A stretch of DNA of 64,000 nt from Clostridium acetobutylicum ATCC 824. GTDB lineage: Bacteria; Bacillota; Clostridia; Clostridiales; Clostridiaceae. How positions within the stretch are numbered: position 1 is the first letter of the stretch; each line of letters begins with the position of its first letter. Below, piece by piece: positions 32,591 to 42,591 of the stretch. The stretch covers positions 1,088,001-1,152,000 of the forward strand of contig NC_003030.1 of the NCBI RefSeq assembly GCF_000008765.1, in the 5' to 3' direction. The notes under the pieces are model-generated. The model saw only the letters and a list, made by a program, of their open reading frames with translations. It ran no database searches and was not told the origin of the DNA. The position numbers were made by a program, and so were the translations under genes.

Positions 32591-33793
32591 ATGAAAGAGA
32601 AAGTTGTGTTAGCTTATTCAGGTGGACTTGATACGTCTGTAACAATTCCATGGCTTAAAGATAATTATGATGTTGAGGTAATAGCTGTATGTGTTAACGT
32701 AGGACAAGAAGATGATATGGATAAAGTTAAAGAAAAAGCTGTAAATAGTGGAGCGGCTAAAATATATGTTGAAGATGTTAAAGAGGAATTTGTGACTGAG
32801 TATTTATACAATGCCATAAAGTGGAATGCCACTTATGAAGGAAAATATCTTTTGGGAACTTCCTTTGCTAGACCTTTAATTGCAAAGAAGCTAGTTGAAG
32901 TTGCACATAAAGAAGGAGCTAAATATATATGTCATGGCTGTACAGGAAAAGGAAACGATCAAGTGCGTTTTGAAACGGCTATTGCAGCAATGGATCCCTA
33001 CATTAAGATAATTGCTCCATGGAGACTTTGGAATATAGATTCACGAGAAGCAGAAATAGATTATGCATTATCAAAAGGAGTAGAGGTTCCAGTAACAAAG
33101 GAGAAGATTTATTCCGAGGACTGGAATTTATGGCATATAAGTCACGAAGGTGGGGATTTGGAAGATCCTAAAAATGAGCATAAGGAAGAAATGTATAAAT
33201 GTGTTACTCCACCTGAAGAAGCAAAGGATGAACCAGCATATATAAGCATATATTTTGAAAAGGGTGTACCATGTAAAATAAATGGAGAAGAGCTAGAGCC
33301 TGTTAAGCTTATTGAAAAGGTAAATAAAGTGGCAGGAGAAAATGGTATAGGAGTTGTAGATCTTGTTGAGAACAGACTTGTTGGAATGAAGTCCAGAGGA
33401 GTATATGAGACGCCAGGGGGAACTCTTCTTTATGAAGCACATGCTCAACTTGAGAGACTAACTGTAGATAAGGATGCATATCACTATAAGCAAGTACTTG
33501 CGCTTAAGTATTCAGAGCTTGTATATGATGGTTTATGGTTTACGACAACAAGAGAGGCGCTTGATGCATTTGTTGATACAGTTGAAGAAAATGTGACAGG
33601 TACAGTAAAGCTTAAATTATATAAGGGAAATATGAAAGTCTCTAGTGTTGAGTCTGAAAATGCATTGTATGATGAGGGAATATCATCTTTTGGGGCAAGT
33701 GATTTATATGATCACAAAGATGCGCAAGGATTTATAAATTTATTCAGCCTTCCAAGCAAAATAAAAGCTATGAAGAAGTTGGAGAAGAAATAA
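32591..33793 (+). CDS. argG: Argininosuccinate synthase
   Basis: Joins citrulline and aspartate using ATP in arginine biosynthesis. The 400-residue protein has the ATP-pyrophosphatase loop [10 protein letters not shown] near the N-terminus, the [14 protein letters not shown] signature and APWR. ATG 32591 is nine bases after AGGTG; a GTG at 32579 is in frame but overlaps that site. The stop overlaps the argH start by one base, so the two are translationally coupled. Aspartate and glutamate supply links it to the upstream 2-oxoglutarate-forming operon. Confidence 0.96.
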   Translation: MKEKVVLAYSGGLDTSVTIPWLKDNYDVEVIAVCVNVGQEDDMDKVKEKAVNSGAAKIYVEDVKEEFVTEYLYNAIKWNATYEGKYLLGTSFARPLIAKKLVEVAHKEGAKYICHGCTGKGNDQVRFETAIAAMDPYIKIIAPWRLWNIDSREAEIDYALSKGVEVPVTKEKIYSEDWNLWHISHEGGDLEDPKNEHKEEMYKCVTPPEEAKDEPAYISIYFEKGVPCKINGEELEPVKLIEKVNKVAGENGIGVVDLVENRLVGMKSRGVYETPGGTLLYEAHAQLERLTVDKDAYHYKQVLALKYSELVYDGLWFTTTREALDAFVDTVEENVTGTVKLKLYKGNMKVSSVESENALYDEGISSFGASDLYDHKDAQGFINLFSLPSKIKAMKKLEKK

Positions 33794-35106
33794 TGAAGCT
33801 TTGGGGTGGAAGGTTTAGAGAAAGTGAAAGCGAGCTTATGGAGGAATTTAATGCGTCTTTAAGCTTTGATAAGAAACTATATGAAGAAGATATAGAAGGA
33901 AGTATTGCTCATGTAAAAATGCTGAATAAATGCAAAATAATAAATAATGAAGAATGTGAAGAAATATTAAGTGGACTTAAATCCTTATATAAAGATATAA
34001 GAAGTGGAAAATTGAAAATTGAAGGGGACTATGAAGATATACACAGTTTTGTGGAAGTAAACTTAATAGATAGAATTGGGGCAGTTGGAAAAAAACTTCA
34101 CACCGCAAGAAGTAGAAATGATCAAGTGGCTGTGGATATGAAAATGTATGTTAAAAAGAGCTCTTATATTATAATTGAGTGCATAAATAAGCTTATGGAG
34201 ACAATAAAGGATAAAGCAGAAAATAATCACTTTATAATGCCGGGCTATACCCATATGCAAAGAGCACAGGTAGTTACCTTTACTCACCATATGATGGCTT
34301 ATTACAGCATGTTTAATAGGGATAAAAAAAGAATAGACAATGCTATTTCTAATTTGAATGAAAGTCCACTTGGCTGCTGCGCTCTTGCAGGTACAACTTA
34401 TGATACAGATAGAGAAATGACCTCTAAAGAACTTGGTTTTTCTAAACCAGTAGATAATTTTTTAGATGGGGTAAGTGATAGAGACTATATAATAGAAGTG
34501 CTGTCGGCATTTTCTATATGTATGATGCACTTAAGCAGATTAAGTGAAGAACTCATAATATGGAGCACTAAAGAGTTTAGTTTTATTCAAATGGATGATA
34601 AATTTTCAACAGGAAGCAGTATAATGCCTCAAAAGAAAAATCCAGATGCGGCTGAACTTATACGTGGAAAAACAGGAAGAGTTTATGGTGATTTAATAGC
34701 AATGTTAACAATCATGAAGGGAATACCTTTAGCATATAATAAAGATATGCAGGAAGATAAAGAACAGTTCTTTGACTCCTTTGATACACTAAAGATGTGT
34801 ATTTTAGTCATGGATGGTATGATTGCAACAATGACTGTAAAAAAAGAGGCTATGAAGGAAGCTGTAAAAGGTGGATTTTTAAATGCAACAGATGTGGCAG
34901 ATTATCTGGTAAACAAGGGAGTAGCTTTTAGAGATGCCCATAAAATATCAGGAGAGCTTGTAATATACTGCGAAAATAATGATAAAGCTATTGAAGAATT
35001 AAATATTAATGAATTTAAAAATTTCTGTAATCTATTTGATGAAGATGTTTATGAATTTATAAATTATAACAATGTTATTAAAAAGGGAAATAAAAAAATA
35101 ATGTAA
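33793..35106 (+). CDS. argH: Argininosuccinate lyase
   Basis: Splits argininosuccinate into arginine and fumarate. The 437-residue protein of the fumarase/aspartase superfamily has LHTARSRNDQVAVDM, the catalytic histidine region GYTHMQRAQ, and the signature GSSIMPQKKNPDAAE. Length is slightly below the usual 455-465 because the C-terminus is short. It starts within the argG stop codon (TAATG). A long foldback structure follows the stop. Confidence 0.96.
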   Translation: MKLWGGRFRESESELMEEFNASLSFDKKLYEEDIEGSIAHVKMLNKCKIINNEECEEILSGLKSLYKDIRSGKLKIEGDYEDIHSFVEVNLIDRIGAVGKKLHTARSRNDQVAVDMKMYVKKSSYIIIECINKLMETIKDKAENNHFIMPGYTHMQRAQVVTFTHHMMAYYSMFNRDKKRIDNAISNLNESPLGCCALAGTTYDTDREMTSKELGFSKPVDNFLDGVSDRDYIIEVLSAFSICMMHLSRLSEELIIWSTKEFSFIQMDDKFSTGSSIMPQKKNPDAAELIRGKTGRVYGDLIAMLTIMKGIPLAYNKDMQEDKEQFFDSFDTLKMCILVMDGMIATMTVKKEAMKEAVKGGFLNATDVADYLVNKGVAFRDAHKISGELVIYCENNDKAIEELNINEFKNFCNLFDEDVYEFINYNNVIKKGNKKIM

Positions 35107-35109
35107 AGC

Positions 35110-35189
35110 ATAGGGTTTTCTTAGGTATCCTTTTATGTACTAAAAATGGGGCAGTGCATAAATGTTAAAGGATTATAGGAAAACCCTAT
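35110..35189 (+). other. Three-helix foldback structure downstream of argH
   Basis: Three stacked helices can be drawn: 35110-35123 with 35176-35189 (about 14 bp with one G-U), 35127-35133 with 35167-35173 (7 bp exact), and 35135-35140 with 35154-35159 (6 bp, one G-U). The loop is 13 bases. No T run follows, so it is not a standard terminator. It could be a 3' UTR structure, a small RNA or a decayed element. Confidence 0.5.
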
Positions 35190-35319
35190 ACATATTTATA
35201 TTTTAAAAGCAAGTTTACATTATGGAATAATATTACTTTTATGGTATAATACACAATGTTGATATAAAAATTAATACTAAATAATTAAATTGATTTTTTA
35301 TTGGGGGCGAGGGATAAAA

Positions 35320-37059
35320 ATGCAAAAGGAATTTTCTATTAGTAATGATAAGGTTTTAATTAATTTTACAGCTAAGTATTGTAATACATCTGAAAAAATA
35401 TTAAACAGTTATGGCTTTAGAAAGATATTAGAGAGGTTTATAAAAAAGGGAAGACATAAAACTTCTAATTATTATAAGTATATAGAAGAAAATATGATAG
35501 AGGACAATGAAAATAAAATAGTAAATGACCTTATACAGGTATTTAAGCTTCTTTTGGTTTTTAAAAGAGAAGAGATAATAAAAACAAATCCAAAGTATGA
35601 AAGCTTTTTATCAAATCAGGATGAGATTATTAAGATAATAGAAGACATATATGGATTTTGGAGAAAACTCGAACGATATACAGTAATTCATAATAGTAGA
35701 ATAAATGATGGACTTGAAAATGTTAGCTTTGTAGATTCAAATATTCAATTTTCGCAGCTTATAATTAACACTTATAGAAGAATTGAAGAGAATGCTTTAG
35801 GCATAAAACCGAAAGTTTACAGACAACTTCCGGCAGGTGCTAATGCAGGCATTATTGTTAATAGTATAAAATGGAAGTATCCAGAAGGGTATGAATGCCT
35901 TAATGGTGTACCTATTATAGATTCTGTGCTTATAGATCCTCCATTTATATCATATCCCAAAAAAATAAAGAGAGATGGAGTATTTTCAGAGGTATTTGAA
36001 AACCCTCTTAAGGATAAAATAAATAGAGATCATTGGTTTTGCTTTCCTGCAAAAATAGGAACACTTCTTGCATTTATTTATTTTCATAGAGACTTTATGG
36101 CTCATGGAATAACTTTATGCAATCTATTTGAAATAGCTAAAGAAAATGAGTATAAAGATACAAAGCCAGATATAGTATTTGTCTTTGGGGCAAGAGATAA
36201 TATAGAGAATACACGCACTATATTTTACGATGATAAGGAAAATGACATAATGCTCGGATATATTAATTACAGTGCTAATATTGACTACTTTGGCTATATG
36301 AAGAAGATGGCCCTTACCTTGCATAATTTAATAATGATAAAAAGGGGGTATCTTCCAATACATGGTGCTATGGTTAATATTGTTGCAAAAGACGGTAGTG
36401 ATGTTAATATAGTTATAATGGGAGATAGTGGTGCAGGAAAATCGGAAAGCCTTGAGGCATTTAGAGAATTAGGTGAAGAATATATTAGTGATATGACAGT
36501 AATATTTGACGATATGGGTGTTGTAAAGCCTAATCCATCTAATGATAAACCTATGGGCTATGGAACTGAGATAGGAGCGTTTGTTAGACTCGATGATCTC
36601 GATCCAGGATATGCTTTTAGAGAAATTGATAGAAGTATATTTATGAATCCTGACAAAACGAATGCAAGGCTTGTTATACCAGTTGCCAGTTATAGTGACA
36701 TAATTAAGGGCTACCCTATAGATTTATTTCTATACGCTAACAATTATGATAAGTCTGGAGATGAACTTTCCTTCTTTAATTCACCAGAAGAAGCCGTTAA
36801 AGTTTTTAGAAGTGGAATCAGAATGGCAAAGGAAACTACTACAGAAAAGGGTCTTGTTACAACATTTTTTGCAAATCCTTTTGGACCAGTACAGAAAGAA
36901 AAGGAAACAGACAAACTTATAAACAAATATTTTGATAAGTTTTTTGAAACAGGAGTAAAGGTAGGTCAAATAAGAACCCGTCTTGGCATAAAGGGTATGG
37001 AGAAGAGTGGACCTAAAAATGCAGCAATAAAACTTCTAGAGGCAATAAAAAAAATGTAA
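35320..37059 (+). CDS. Predicted P-loop ATPase or kinase, distantly PEPCK/HprK-like
   Basis: A 579-residue soluble protein. The second half holds a phosphate loop GDSGAGKSESLEAF (starting at residue 368), then ISDMTVIFDDMG, resembling the P-loop of HPr kinase and of ATP-type PEP carboxykinase. The N-terminal 300 residues are not recognised. It is too divergent to be called PEP carboxykinase; a protein or metabolite kinase is equally possible. GGGGGCGAGGG precedes the ATG. The promoter region shows TATAAT with an upstream TGG at 35245-35250. It ends in a strong bidirectional terminator. Confidence 0.7.
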   Translation: MQKEFSISNDKVLINFTAKYCNTSEKILNSYGFRKILERFIKKGRHKTSNYYKYIEENMIEDNENKIVNDLIQVFKLLLVFKREEIIKTNPKYESFLSNQDEIIKIIEDIYGFWRKLERYTVIHNSRINDGLENVSFVDSNIQFSQLIINTYRRIEENALGIKPKVYRQLPAGANAGIIVNSIKWKYPEGYECLNGVPIIDSVLIDPPFISYPKKIKRDGVFSEVFENPLKDKINRDHWFCFPAKIGTLLAFIYFHRDFMAHGITLCNLFEIAKENEYKDTKPDIVFVFGARDNIENTRTIFYDDKENDIMLGYINYSANIDYFGYMKKMALTLHNLIMIKRGYLPIHGAMVNIVAKDGSDVNIVIMGDSGAGKSESLEAFRELGEEYISDMTVIFDDMGVVKPNPSNDKPMGYGTEIGAFVRLDDLDPGYAFREIDRSIFMNPDKTNARLVIPVASYSDIIKGYPIDLFLYANNYDKSGDELSFFNSPEEAVKVFRSGIRMAKETTTEKGLVTTFFANPFGPVQKEKETDKLINKYFDKFFETGVKVGQIRTRLGIKGMEKSGPKNAAIKLLEAIKKM

Positions 37060-37060
37060 A

Positions 37061-37100
37061 TAATAGTGCAGAACCATATTAAATGTGGTCTGCACTATTA
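37061..37100. terminator. Bidirectional terminator
   Basis: A stem of about 17 bp, TAATAGTGCAGA(A)CCA with TGGTCTGCACTATTA, lies between convergent genes. Confidence 0.85.
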
Positions 37101-37121
37101 TCTATATTTAATTTTTAAAAA

Positions 37122-37334
37122 CTATTTTTCAACTTTTGCTTCTCTGTCTCTTCCTAAAAATGATATTGCATATAATCCACATATACCTACTATTGCATAT
37201 ATTATTCTTGTTAAAGAGGACATGGTTCCGAATAATGCGGCAACTAAATCAAAGCTAAAGAATCCAATTAGACCCCAATTTATAGCGCCGACTATGACAA
37301 AAACCAATGCGATAATATCTAATGTTTTCATCAT
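37122..37334 (-). CDS. DUF378 family small membrane protein
   Basis: A 70-residue protein with two membrane helices, of the DUF378 type: IIALVFVIVGAINWGLIGFF, then ALFGTMSSLTRIIYAIVGICGLY. The family's function is unknown. The ATG at 37334 is six bases after AAAGGAG; the ATG at 37340 overlaps that site and is less likely. It lies alone between convergent terminator and an Lrp-type gene on the same strand. Confidence 0.8.
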   Translation of the reverse strand: MMKTLDIIALVFVIVGAINWGLIGFFSFDLVAALFGTMSSLTRIIYAIVGICGLYAISFLGRDREAKVEK

Positions 37335-37411
37335 CGACATCTCCTTTTATTAGTTTTTACAGAATTATTATATGCAAAAGAGTAGCGATTATGTTAGAAA
37401 ATAAACTTAAT

Positions 37412-37879
37412 TTAAGAAAAATCTACATTTCTGTCTATTGGTTGAGAAAGTGCCATGAAAGTATTAGTTCTTTGAACTCCTTCTACAACCTGTATTCTGT
37501 TAAGTAAAAGATCTTGAAGGTCAGCTATACTTCTACAGACTACTTTTGCGAAAATTGAAAATTCACCTGTAATATAATAAAGTTCAACTATTTCTTTTAT
37601 ATCTCTCATTGCTTCAAGTACTTTGGGATATGAAGCAGCCTTGTCGATATATATTCCAACTAAACAGCAAATATCATATCCTAATTTAGTGTTGTCTACT
37701 ATAAGCTTTGTACCCTTTATGATTCCCATGTCTTCCATTTTTTTCATTCTAACATGAATAGTTCCACCGCTTACGTGACATTCTCTTGCTATCTCCAAAT
37801 AAGGTGTTCTCGAATCCTCAACCAAAATATGTAATATTTGTAAATCCAAATCATCCAATCCATTAACTTGTAAATTCAT
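37412..37879 (-). CDS. Lrp/AsnC family transcriptional regulator
   Basis: Lrp-type regulators are octameric DNA-binding proteins that respond to amino acids. The 155-residue protein has an N-terminal helix-turn-helix (about 8-60; LDLQILHILVEDSRTPYLEI, GTIHVRMKKMEDMGII) and a C-terminal RAM ligand domain (about 70-150, GYDICCLVGIYID, YYITGEFSIFAKVVC). The ATG nine bases after AGGAG is used. Target genes are unknown. It is divergent from the exonuclease-like gene, with a very AT-rich gap. Confidence 0.88.
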   Translation of the reverse strand: MNLQVNGLDDLDLQILHILVEDSRTPYLEIARECHVSGGTIHVRMKKMEDMGIIKGTKLIVDNTKLGYDICCLVGIYIDKAASYPKVLEAMRDIKEIVELYYITGEFSIFAKVVCRSIADLQDLLLNRIQVVEGVQRTNTFMALSQPIDRNVDFS

Positions 37880-38038
37880 TAAAATCAACTCCTATAAGTT
37901 ATAGTAAACAACAATATTATAACAAATTCAATACCATTTTATCAAAATAATTATAAAAAATATTATAAAATTATAGTATTTTATTAGAATTATATTTGGT
38001 GTATAATTTAAATGTATGTACTTGATTGGGGGATTCTT

Positions 38039-38836
38039 ATGTATATTAATGAAAAAGACATAAAGTTAGAGATAGACAAAAACATAGTAAAAGAGTATAG
38101 TATGAAGTCAATGGTTTACTTTGATATAGAAACAACAGGATTTGATAGAGAACAGGATAACATAATATTAATATCTATAGGATACTATGATGTAAAAGAT
38201 ACTTTTCATATAAAACAGTATTTTGCAGAAGATTTAAATGAAGAGAAATATGTTTTAGAAAATTTAAAGGGCGATATAGAGAACTTCAATATGTGGTGTT
38301 CATACAATGGTAAAGCTTTTGATGAACCATTTATACAATCAAGAATGAAAAAATATAATATTGAACTCACATTGCCAAGAGAACATTTTGATTTATATAG
38401 AAAAATAAGACCTTATCAAAAACAGCTTGGACTTGAAAGATGTAATTTAAAAAGTGTCGAACAGTATATAGGTATTAAAAGAGAAGATACTATTGATGGT
38501 GGAATTAGTGTTGAGTTATATAAAAAATACCTAAGGGATAAAGATGAAGAATTAAAATATACTATTATGCTTCATAATTATGAGGATGTATTAAATCTAC
38601 CTAAAATATTTAAAATACTTTGGAAGATAAAGAAATGTGATTTCATAAGAGAGGATCATATTACTGATAAGCAGCTTAAATATTTGAACTATTTAATGAA
38701 AAAGCATAATGTACTAGTAGATATTAATTTGGATAAAATATCCAAAAGAGCAGCATCAAAAGCTATTGGTGCTATATTAGACGGAGATTATGATATAATA
38801 AGTATAAAGGATATAATAAAAAACAATTGTGTATAA
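38039..38836 (+). CDS. RNase H-like 3'-5' exonuclease domain protein (YprB-like)
   Basis: A 265-residue protein with the DEDD-type nuclease pattern: MVYFDIETTGFD (Exo I, two acidic residues), FNMWCSYNGKAFDEPFI (Exo II) and MLHNYEDVLNLPKI (Exo III). This matches the RNase_H_2/YprB-type domain found in Firmicutes. Substrate is not known. GGGGGA precedes the ATG used; nine more upstream codons are open. A second protein of the same fold is encoded at 46538-47203. Confidence 0.78.
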   Translation: MYINEKDIKLEIDKNIVKEYSMKSMVYFDIETTGFDREQDNIILISIGYYDVKDTFHIKQYFAEDLNEEKYVLENLKGDIENFNMWCSYNGKAFDEPFIQSRMKKYNIELTLPREHFDLYRKIRPYQKQLGLERCNLKSVEQYIGIKREDTIDGGISVELYKKYLRDKDEELKYTIMLHNYEDVLNLPKIFKILWKIKKCDFIREDHITDKQLKYLNYLMKKHNVLVDINLDKISKRAASKAIGAILDGDYDIISIKDIIKNNCV

Positions 38837-38960
38837 ATACAGGAGAATGCTGCAAAAGCTTAGGTTATACATGATGAAATGTAAGTCTTTTATCATTTAT
38901 AACTTAATATGATGTAGTTTTTCATATGTTAACAAAATTTAAGAGAATGGAGACAGGAAT

Positions 38961-39338
38961 ATGGTAATAAAGGATATGATGATTAAAAATGTTGTAAAAG
39001 TTAAGGATAGTGATACTTTAAAAGATGCACTTAAAGTAATGATAAACAATACTGTAAATAGTGCACCAGTAGTAGATAATAATGATGAGATTGTTGGAAT
39101 AGTAGTTAAAGCAGACATATATAGATTCCTAATAGAAGAGGGACACTATGATACTTATCCAGTAGAAGCTGTTATGACAAGGAAAGTAATAACTGTCGAT
39201 GTAAATACGGATCTAATGGAAGTTGGAAAAATTTTAAGAGATAATAGTATATTTGCAGTTCCTATAGTTGAAGATAAAAAAGCAATAGGACTTGTTACGG
39301 TAGAAGATTTACTTGATTATTTTTTGAAGAATAGTTAG
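38961..39338 (+). CDS. Tandem CBS domain protein
   Basis: A 125-residue protein made only of two CBS motifs (about 5-55 and 68-122; VKDSDTLKDALKVMINN with SAPVVDNNDEIVGIV, then VNTDLMEVGKILRDNSIFAVPIV). Such stand-alone Bateman modules bind adenine nucleotides or S-adenosylmethionine and act as sensors. The partner is unknown. GGAGACAGG lies before the ATG. Confidence 0.88.
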   Translation: MVIKDMMIKNVVKVKDSDTLKDALKVMINNTVNSAPVVDNNDEIVGIVVKADIYRFLIEEGHYDTYPVEAVMTRKVITVDVNTDLMEVGKILRDNSIFAVPIVEDKKAIGLVTVEDLLDYFLKNS

Positions 39339-39365
39339 TACACTTAATTTCGAGAATAAAGCGTA

Positions 39366-39394
39366 TTGACACTTAGATAGAAATATGATATTTT
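39366..39394 (+). promoter_or_regulatory. Probable promoter of pflBA
   Basis: TTGACA (39366-39371) and TATTTT (39389-39394) are 17 bases apart, just upstream of the riboswitch aptamer. Confidence 0.5.
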
Positions 39395-39410
39395 ATAATA
39401 AATGATTTAA

Positions 39411-39508
39411 GAATCGTATAACCGGCGGAAGTGGAATAACCACAGGGAGTACGATTTTAAAAAGCCGACCGCCTGGGCAAAAAGAAATGTCCAGGTGGTT
39501 TTTCTTTT
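39411..39508 (+). promoter_or_regulatory. ZTP (pfl motif) riboswitch with terminator, upstream of pflB
   Basis: The conserved pfl-motif cores are present: CCGGCGGAAGTGGAATAACC followed by CACAGGGAGTACGAT, and then GCCGACCGCCTGGGCA. The second core also forms the terminator: ACCGCCTGGGCA pairs with TGTCCAGGTGGT, followed by TTTTCTTTT. The class senses ZTP/ZMP, which accumulate when 10-formyl-tetrahydrofolate is short, and turns expression on. Here it would raise formate production for one-carbon units. Confidence 0.92.
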
Positions 39509-39584
39509 ACCTCTGGATAAATTAAGTAATTGAAAATAAAATTTCAAGAATAATGAAAAATTTAAAATGAAGGAGAGTTTTTGT

Positions 39585-41816
39585 ATGATTAAAGAATGGA
39601 ACGATTTTAAAGAAGGTACATGGGTTAATAATATTGATGTAAGAAATTTTATACAAAAAAATTATACACCATACTTAGGAAACGAGGATTTTTTACAAGG
39701 TGTTACTGATAGAACAAAGGGTCTTTGGAACAAGTGCGAGAAACTTCTCTTAGATGAAATAAAAAATCAAGGTATATTAAAAGCAGATAACAAAACTGTA
39801 TCAGGAATAAATAGCTTTGAAGCTGGATATATAGATAAAGAAAATGAGATTATTTATGGACTTCAAACAGATGAACCACTTAAAAGAATGGTAAATCCTT
39901 TTGGTGGTATAAGAATGGCCAAGCAAGCATTAGAAGCATATGGATACGAAATTGATGAGGATGTATACAATATATTTACAAAGTATAGGAAAACTCACAA
40001 TGAAGGTGTTTTTGATGCTTACACTGAAGAAATGAAAACAGCTAGACATGTAGGATTATTAACAGGACTTCCTGATGCGTATGGAAGAGGTAGGATAATA
40101 GGAGATTTTAGAAGAGTAGCACTATATGGTATTGATTGCTTAATTGAAAACAAAAAAGCTGATTTAAAAGAATTAAAAGGCGACATGACTGAAGATTTAA
40201 TAAGAAGAAGAGAAGAAGTTTCTGAACAGATAAAGGCGTTAAAAGAAATGAAAGCAATGGCATTAAAATATGGAATAGATATATCAAAACCAGCAGCTAA
40301 TTCAAGACAAGCAGTTCAGTTTACTTACCTTGGATATCTTGCTGGAATAAAAGAAAATAATGGAGCAGCGATGTCTCTTGGAAGAGTTTCAACATTTTTG
40401 GACATATATATAGAAAGAGATTTAAAAAATGGAGTAATAACAGAAAAGGAAGCTCAAGAAATTATAGATCAATTTATAATAAAGTTAAGACTTGAAAGAC
40501 ATCTAAGAACTCCAGAGTACAATGAACTATTTGCAGGTGATCCTAATTGGGTTACTGAGTCTATAGGTGGAATGGGTATGAATGGAGAAACCTTGGTTAC
40601 AAAAAATTCTTTTAGATTTCTTCATTCATTAACAAATCTTGGACCTGCACCTGAACCTAATATGACTGTTTTGTGGTCAAATAATCTTCCAGAGCCATTT
40701 AAGAAATACTGTTCTAAGATGTCCATAAAAACAGATGCAATTCAATATGAAAATGATGATATAATGAGACCTATATATGGTGATGATTATGGAATAGCCT
40801 GCTGTGTATCTGCAATGAAGATAGGAAAGCAAATGCAATTCTTTGGAGCTAGATGTAACCTTGCAAAATCATTATTGTATGCTATAAATGGTGGAGTAGA
40901 TGAAAAGAAATTTGATTTAGTAGTTCCTCACATTAAAAGAATAGATGATGAAGTGCTAGACTATGATAAGGTTAAGGAAAACTACTTTAAGGTTATGAAA
41001 TATGTAGCTAAACTATATGTAAATACTCTTAATTTAATACACTATATGCATGATAAATATGCTTATGAGAAAGGACTTATGGCGCTTCATGATACAGATG
41101 TTCATAGATTTTTGGCTTGTGGAGCAGCAGGACTTTCTGTAGCAGTTGATTCTTTAAGTGCAATAAAATATGCAAAAGTAAAGCCTATTAGAAATGAAGA
41201 TGGAATAGCTGTAGATTTTGAAGTAGAAGGAGATTTCCCTAAGTATGGAAATGACGATGACAGAGTTGATGATATTGCAGTTGAGATAGTCAATAAATTT
41301 ATGTCAGAGTTAAGAAAGACCGCTGCTTATAGAAATGCAGAACATACATTATCAATGTTAACTATAACTTCAAATGTAATGTATGGTAAGAAAACAGGAG
41401 CAACACCTGATGGAAGAAAGTCTGGAGAGGCATTTGCACCAGGAGCAAATCCTATGCATGGAAGAGATAAAAATGGAGCATTGGCATCTTTAAATAGTGT
41501 TGCTAAGATTCCATATAGAAGTGTATGTCAAGATGGAGTTTCAAATACATTTTCAATTATTCCAGATGCACTTGGAAAGAATGAAGAAACAAGAGCAAAT
41601 AATTTATCAGCTATTTTAGATGGATATTTTGAAAAGGGAGCTCATCACTTAAATGTAAATGTGCTTAATCGTGAAACTCTTCTAGATGCAATGGAAAATC
41701 CAGAGAAATATCCTACACTTACAATAAGAGTATCAGGATATGCAGTTAACTTTGTAAAACTTACAAAAGAACAGCAAATGGAAGTTGTTAAGAGAACATT
41801 CCACGGAAGAATGTAG
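39585..41816 (+). CDS. pflB: Pyruvate formate-lyase
   Basis: A glycyl-radical enzyme converting pyruvate and CoA to acetyl-CoA and formate. The 743-residue protein has the catalytic cysteine pair in [10 protein letters not shown] (Cys406-Cys407) and the glycyl radical site in RVSGYAVNF (Gly718). AGGAGAG precedes ATG 39585; an upstream in-frame ATG lies before that site. In clostridia PFL mainly supplies formate for one-carbon metabolism, which agrees with the ZTP riboswitch in front. The activase gene follows directly. Confidence 0.97.
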   Translation: MIKEWNDFKEGTWVNNIDVRNFIQKNYTPYLGNEDFLQGVTDRTKGLWNKCEKLLLDEIKNQGILKADNKTVSGINSFEAGYIDKENEIIYGLQTDEPLKRMVNPFGGIRMAKQALEAYGYEIDEDVYNIFTKYRKTHNEGVFDAYTEEMKTARHVGLLTGLPDAYGRGRIIGDFRRVALYGIDCLIENKKADLKELKGDMTEDLIRRREEVSEQIKALKEMKAMALKYGIDISKPAANSRQAVQFTYLGYLAGIKENNGAAMSLGRVSTFLDIYIERDLKNGVITEKEAQEIIDQFIIKLRLERHLRTPEYNELFAGDPNWVTESIGGMGMNGETLVTKNSFRFLHSLTNLGPAPEPNMTVLWSNNLPEPFKKYCSKMSIKTDAIQYENDDIMRPIYGDDYGIACCVSAMKIGKQMQFFGARCNLAKSLLYAINGGVDEKKFDLVVPHIKRIDDEVLDYDKVKENYFKVMKYVAKLYVNTLNLIHYMHDKYAYEKGLMALHDTDVHRFLACGAAGLSVAVDSLSAIKYAKVKPIRNEDGIAVDFEVEGDFPKYGNDDDRVDDIAVEIVNKFMSELRKTAAYRNAEHTLSMLTITSNVMYGKKTGATPDGRKSGEAFAPGANPMHGRDKNGALASLNSVAKIPYRSVCQDGVSNTFSIIPDALGKNEETRANNLSAILDGYFEKGAHHLNVNVLNRETLLDAMENPEKYPTLTIRVSGYAVNFVKLTKEQQMEVVKRTFHGRM

Positions 41817-41826
41817 AGGTGTTAAT

Positions 41827-42540
41827 TTGGGAAAAATTCATTCTATAGAAACCATGGGTTTAGTTGATGGACCGGGAATAAGAGTTGTTGTGTTTTTTCA
41901 AGGATGCAGGCTTAGGTGTGCATTCTGCCATAACCCAGATACTTGGAATGTTAATTCTGGTGAGGAAATTTCAGCTGAAGAGTTAATGTTAAAGGTTAAA
42001 AGGTATAAAAACTATTTCGATAAATCTGGGGGTGGAGTTACATGTTCTGGAGGAGAACCATTAATGCAGCCAGAATTTTTATTAGAGTTTTTAAAGTTAT
42101 GCAAGGAAAATGGAATAAATACAGTAGTTGATACAGCAGGTTTTGGATGTGGTAGTTATGAAGAAATTTTAAAATATACAGATCTTGTATTACTTGATAT
42201 AAAGCATATAAATGATACGGGATATAAAGATTTAGTTCTTGGAAATATTAAAGAATTTTATAGGTTTGTCGATAAGGTTAATGATTTAAAAGTAACTACA
42301 TGGGTAAGACATGTTATGGTTCCAGGTATAACAGATAATTATGATAGCATGGATAAATTAGTTGATATAATAAAGAAGATAGATAAAGTAGAAAAGTTTG
42401 AAATTCTTCCTTATCATACGCTAGGAGTAAAAAAGTATGATAAGCTTGGAATTGAATATAAACTTAAGGGAATAAAAGATATGGATAAAAAAATAGCTGC
42501 TGAATTTGAGCAGTATGTTTGTGAAAAATTGAAAGTTTAA
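41827..42540 (+). CDS. pflA: Pyruvate formate-lyase activating enzyme
   Basis: A radical SAM enzyme that creates the glycyl radical on PflB. The 237-residue protein has the cluster motif CRLRCAFC (Cys27, Cys31, Cys34) in FFQGCRLRCAFCHNPDTW, and the SAM-binding GGGVTCSGGEPL. The start is best placed at TTG 41827, with AGAGGTG just before it overlapping the pflB stop; the open frame runs back into pflB. It forms one operon with pflB. Confidence 0.95.
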   Translation: MGKIHSIETMGLVDGPGIRVVVFFQGCRLRCAFCHNPDTWNVNSGEEISAEELMLKVKRYKNYFDKSGGGVTCSGGEPLMQPEFLLEFLKLCKENGINTVVDTAGFGCGSYEEILKYTDLVLLDIKHINDTGYKDLVLGNIKEFYRFVDKVNDLKVTTWVRHVMVPGITDNYDSMDKLVDIIKKIDKVEKFEILPYHTLGVKKYDKLGIEYKLKGIKDMDKKIAAEFEQYVCEKLKV

Positions 42541-42544
42541 ACTT

Positions 42545-42583
42545 ATATAGGGTTTCTATATAAAAATGTATAGAAACCCTATA
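42545..42583. terminator. Bidirectional terminator after pflA
   Basis: A 15-bp stem, TATAGGGTTTCTATA with its complement, lies between convergent genes. Confidence 0.85.
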
Positions 42584-42591
42584 ATAAAATA

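Noticed and set aside
37066-37353. Plus-strand frame opposite the DUF378 gene
   Set aside because: It is antisense to the membrane protein, spans a terminator stem, and has no ribosome site.
38846-38910. A 21-codon frame starting ATGCTGCAAAAG after the exonuclease-like gene
   Set aside because: AGGAG is only one base from the ATG and there is no signal-peptide character or terminator, so I did not call it a gene.
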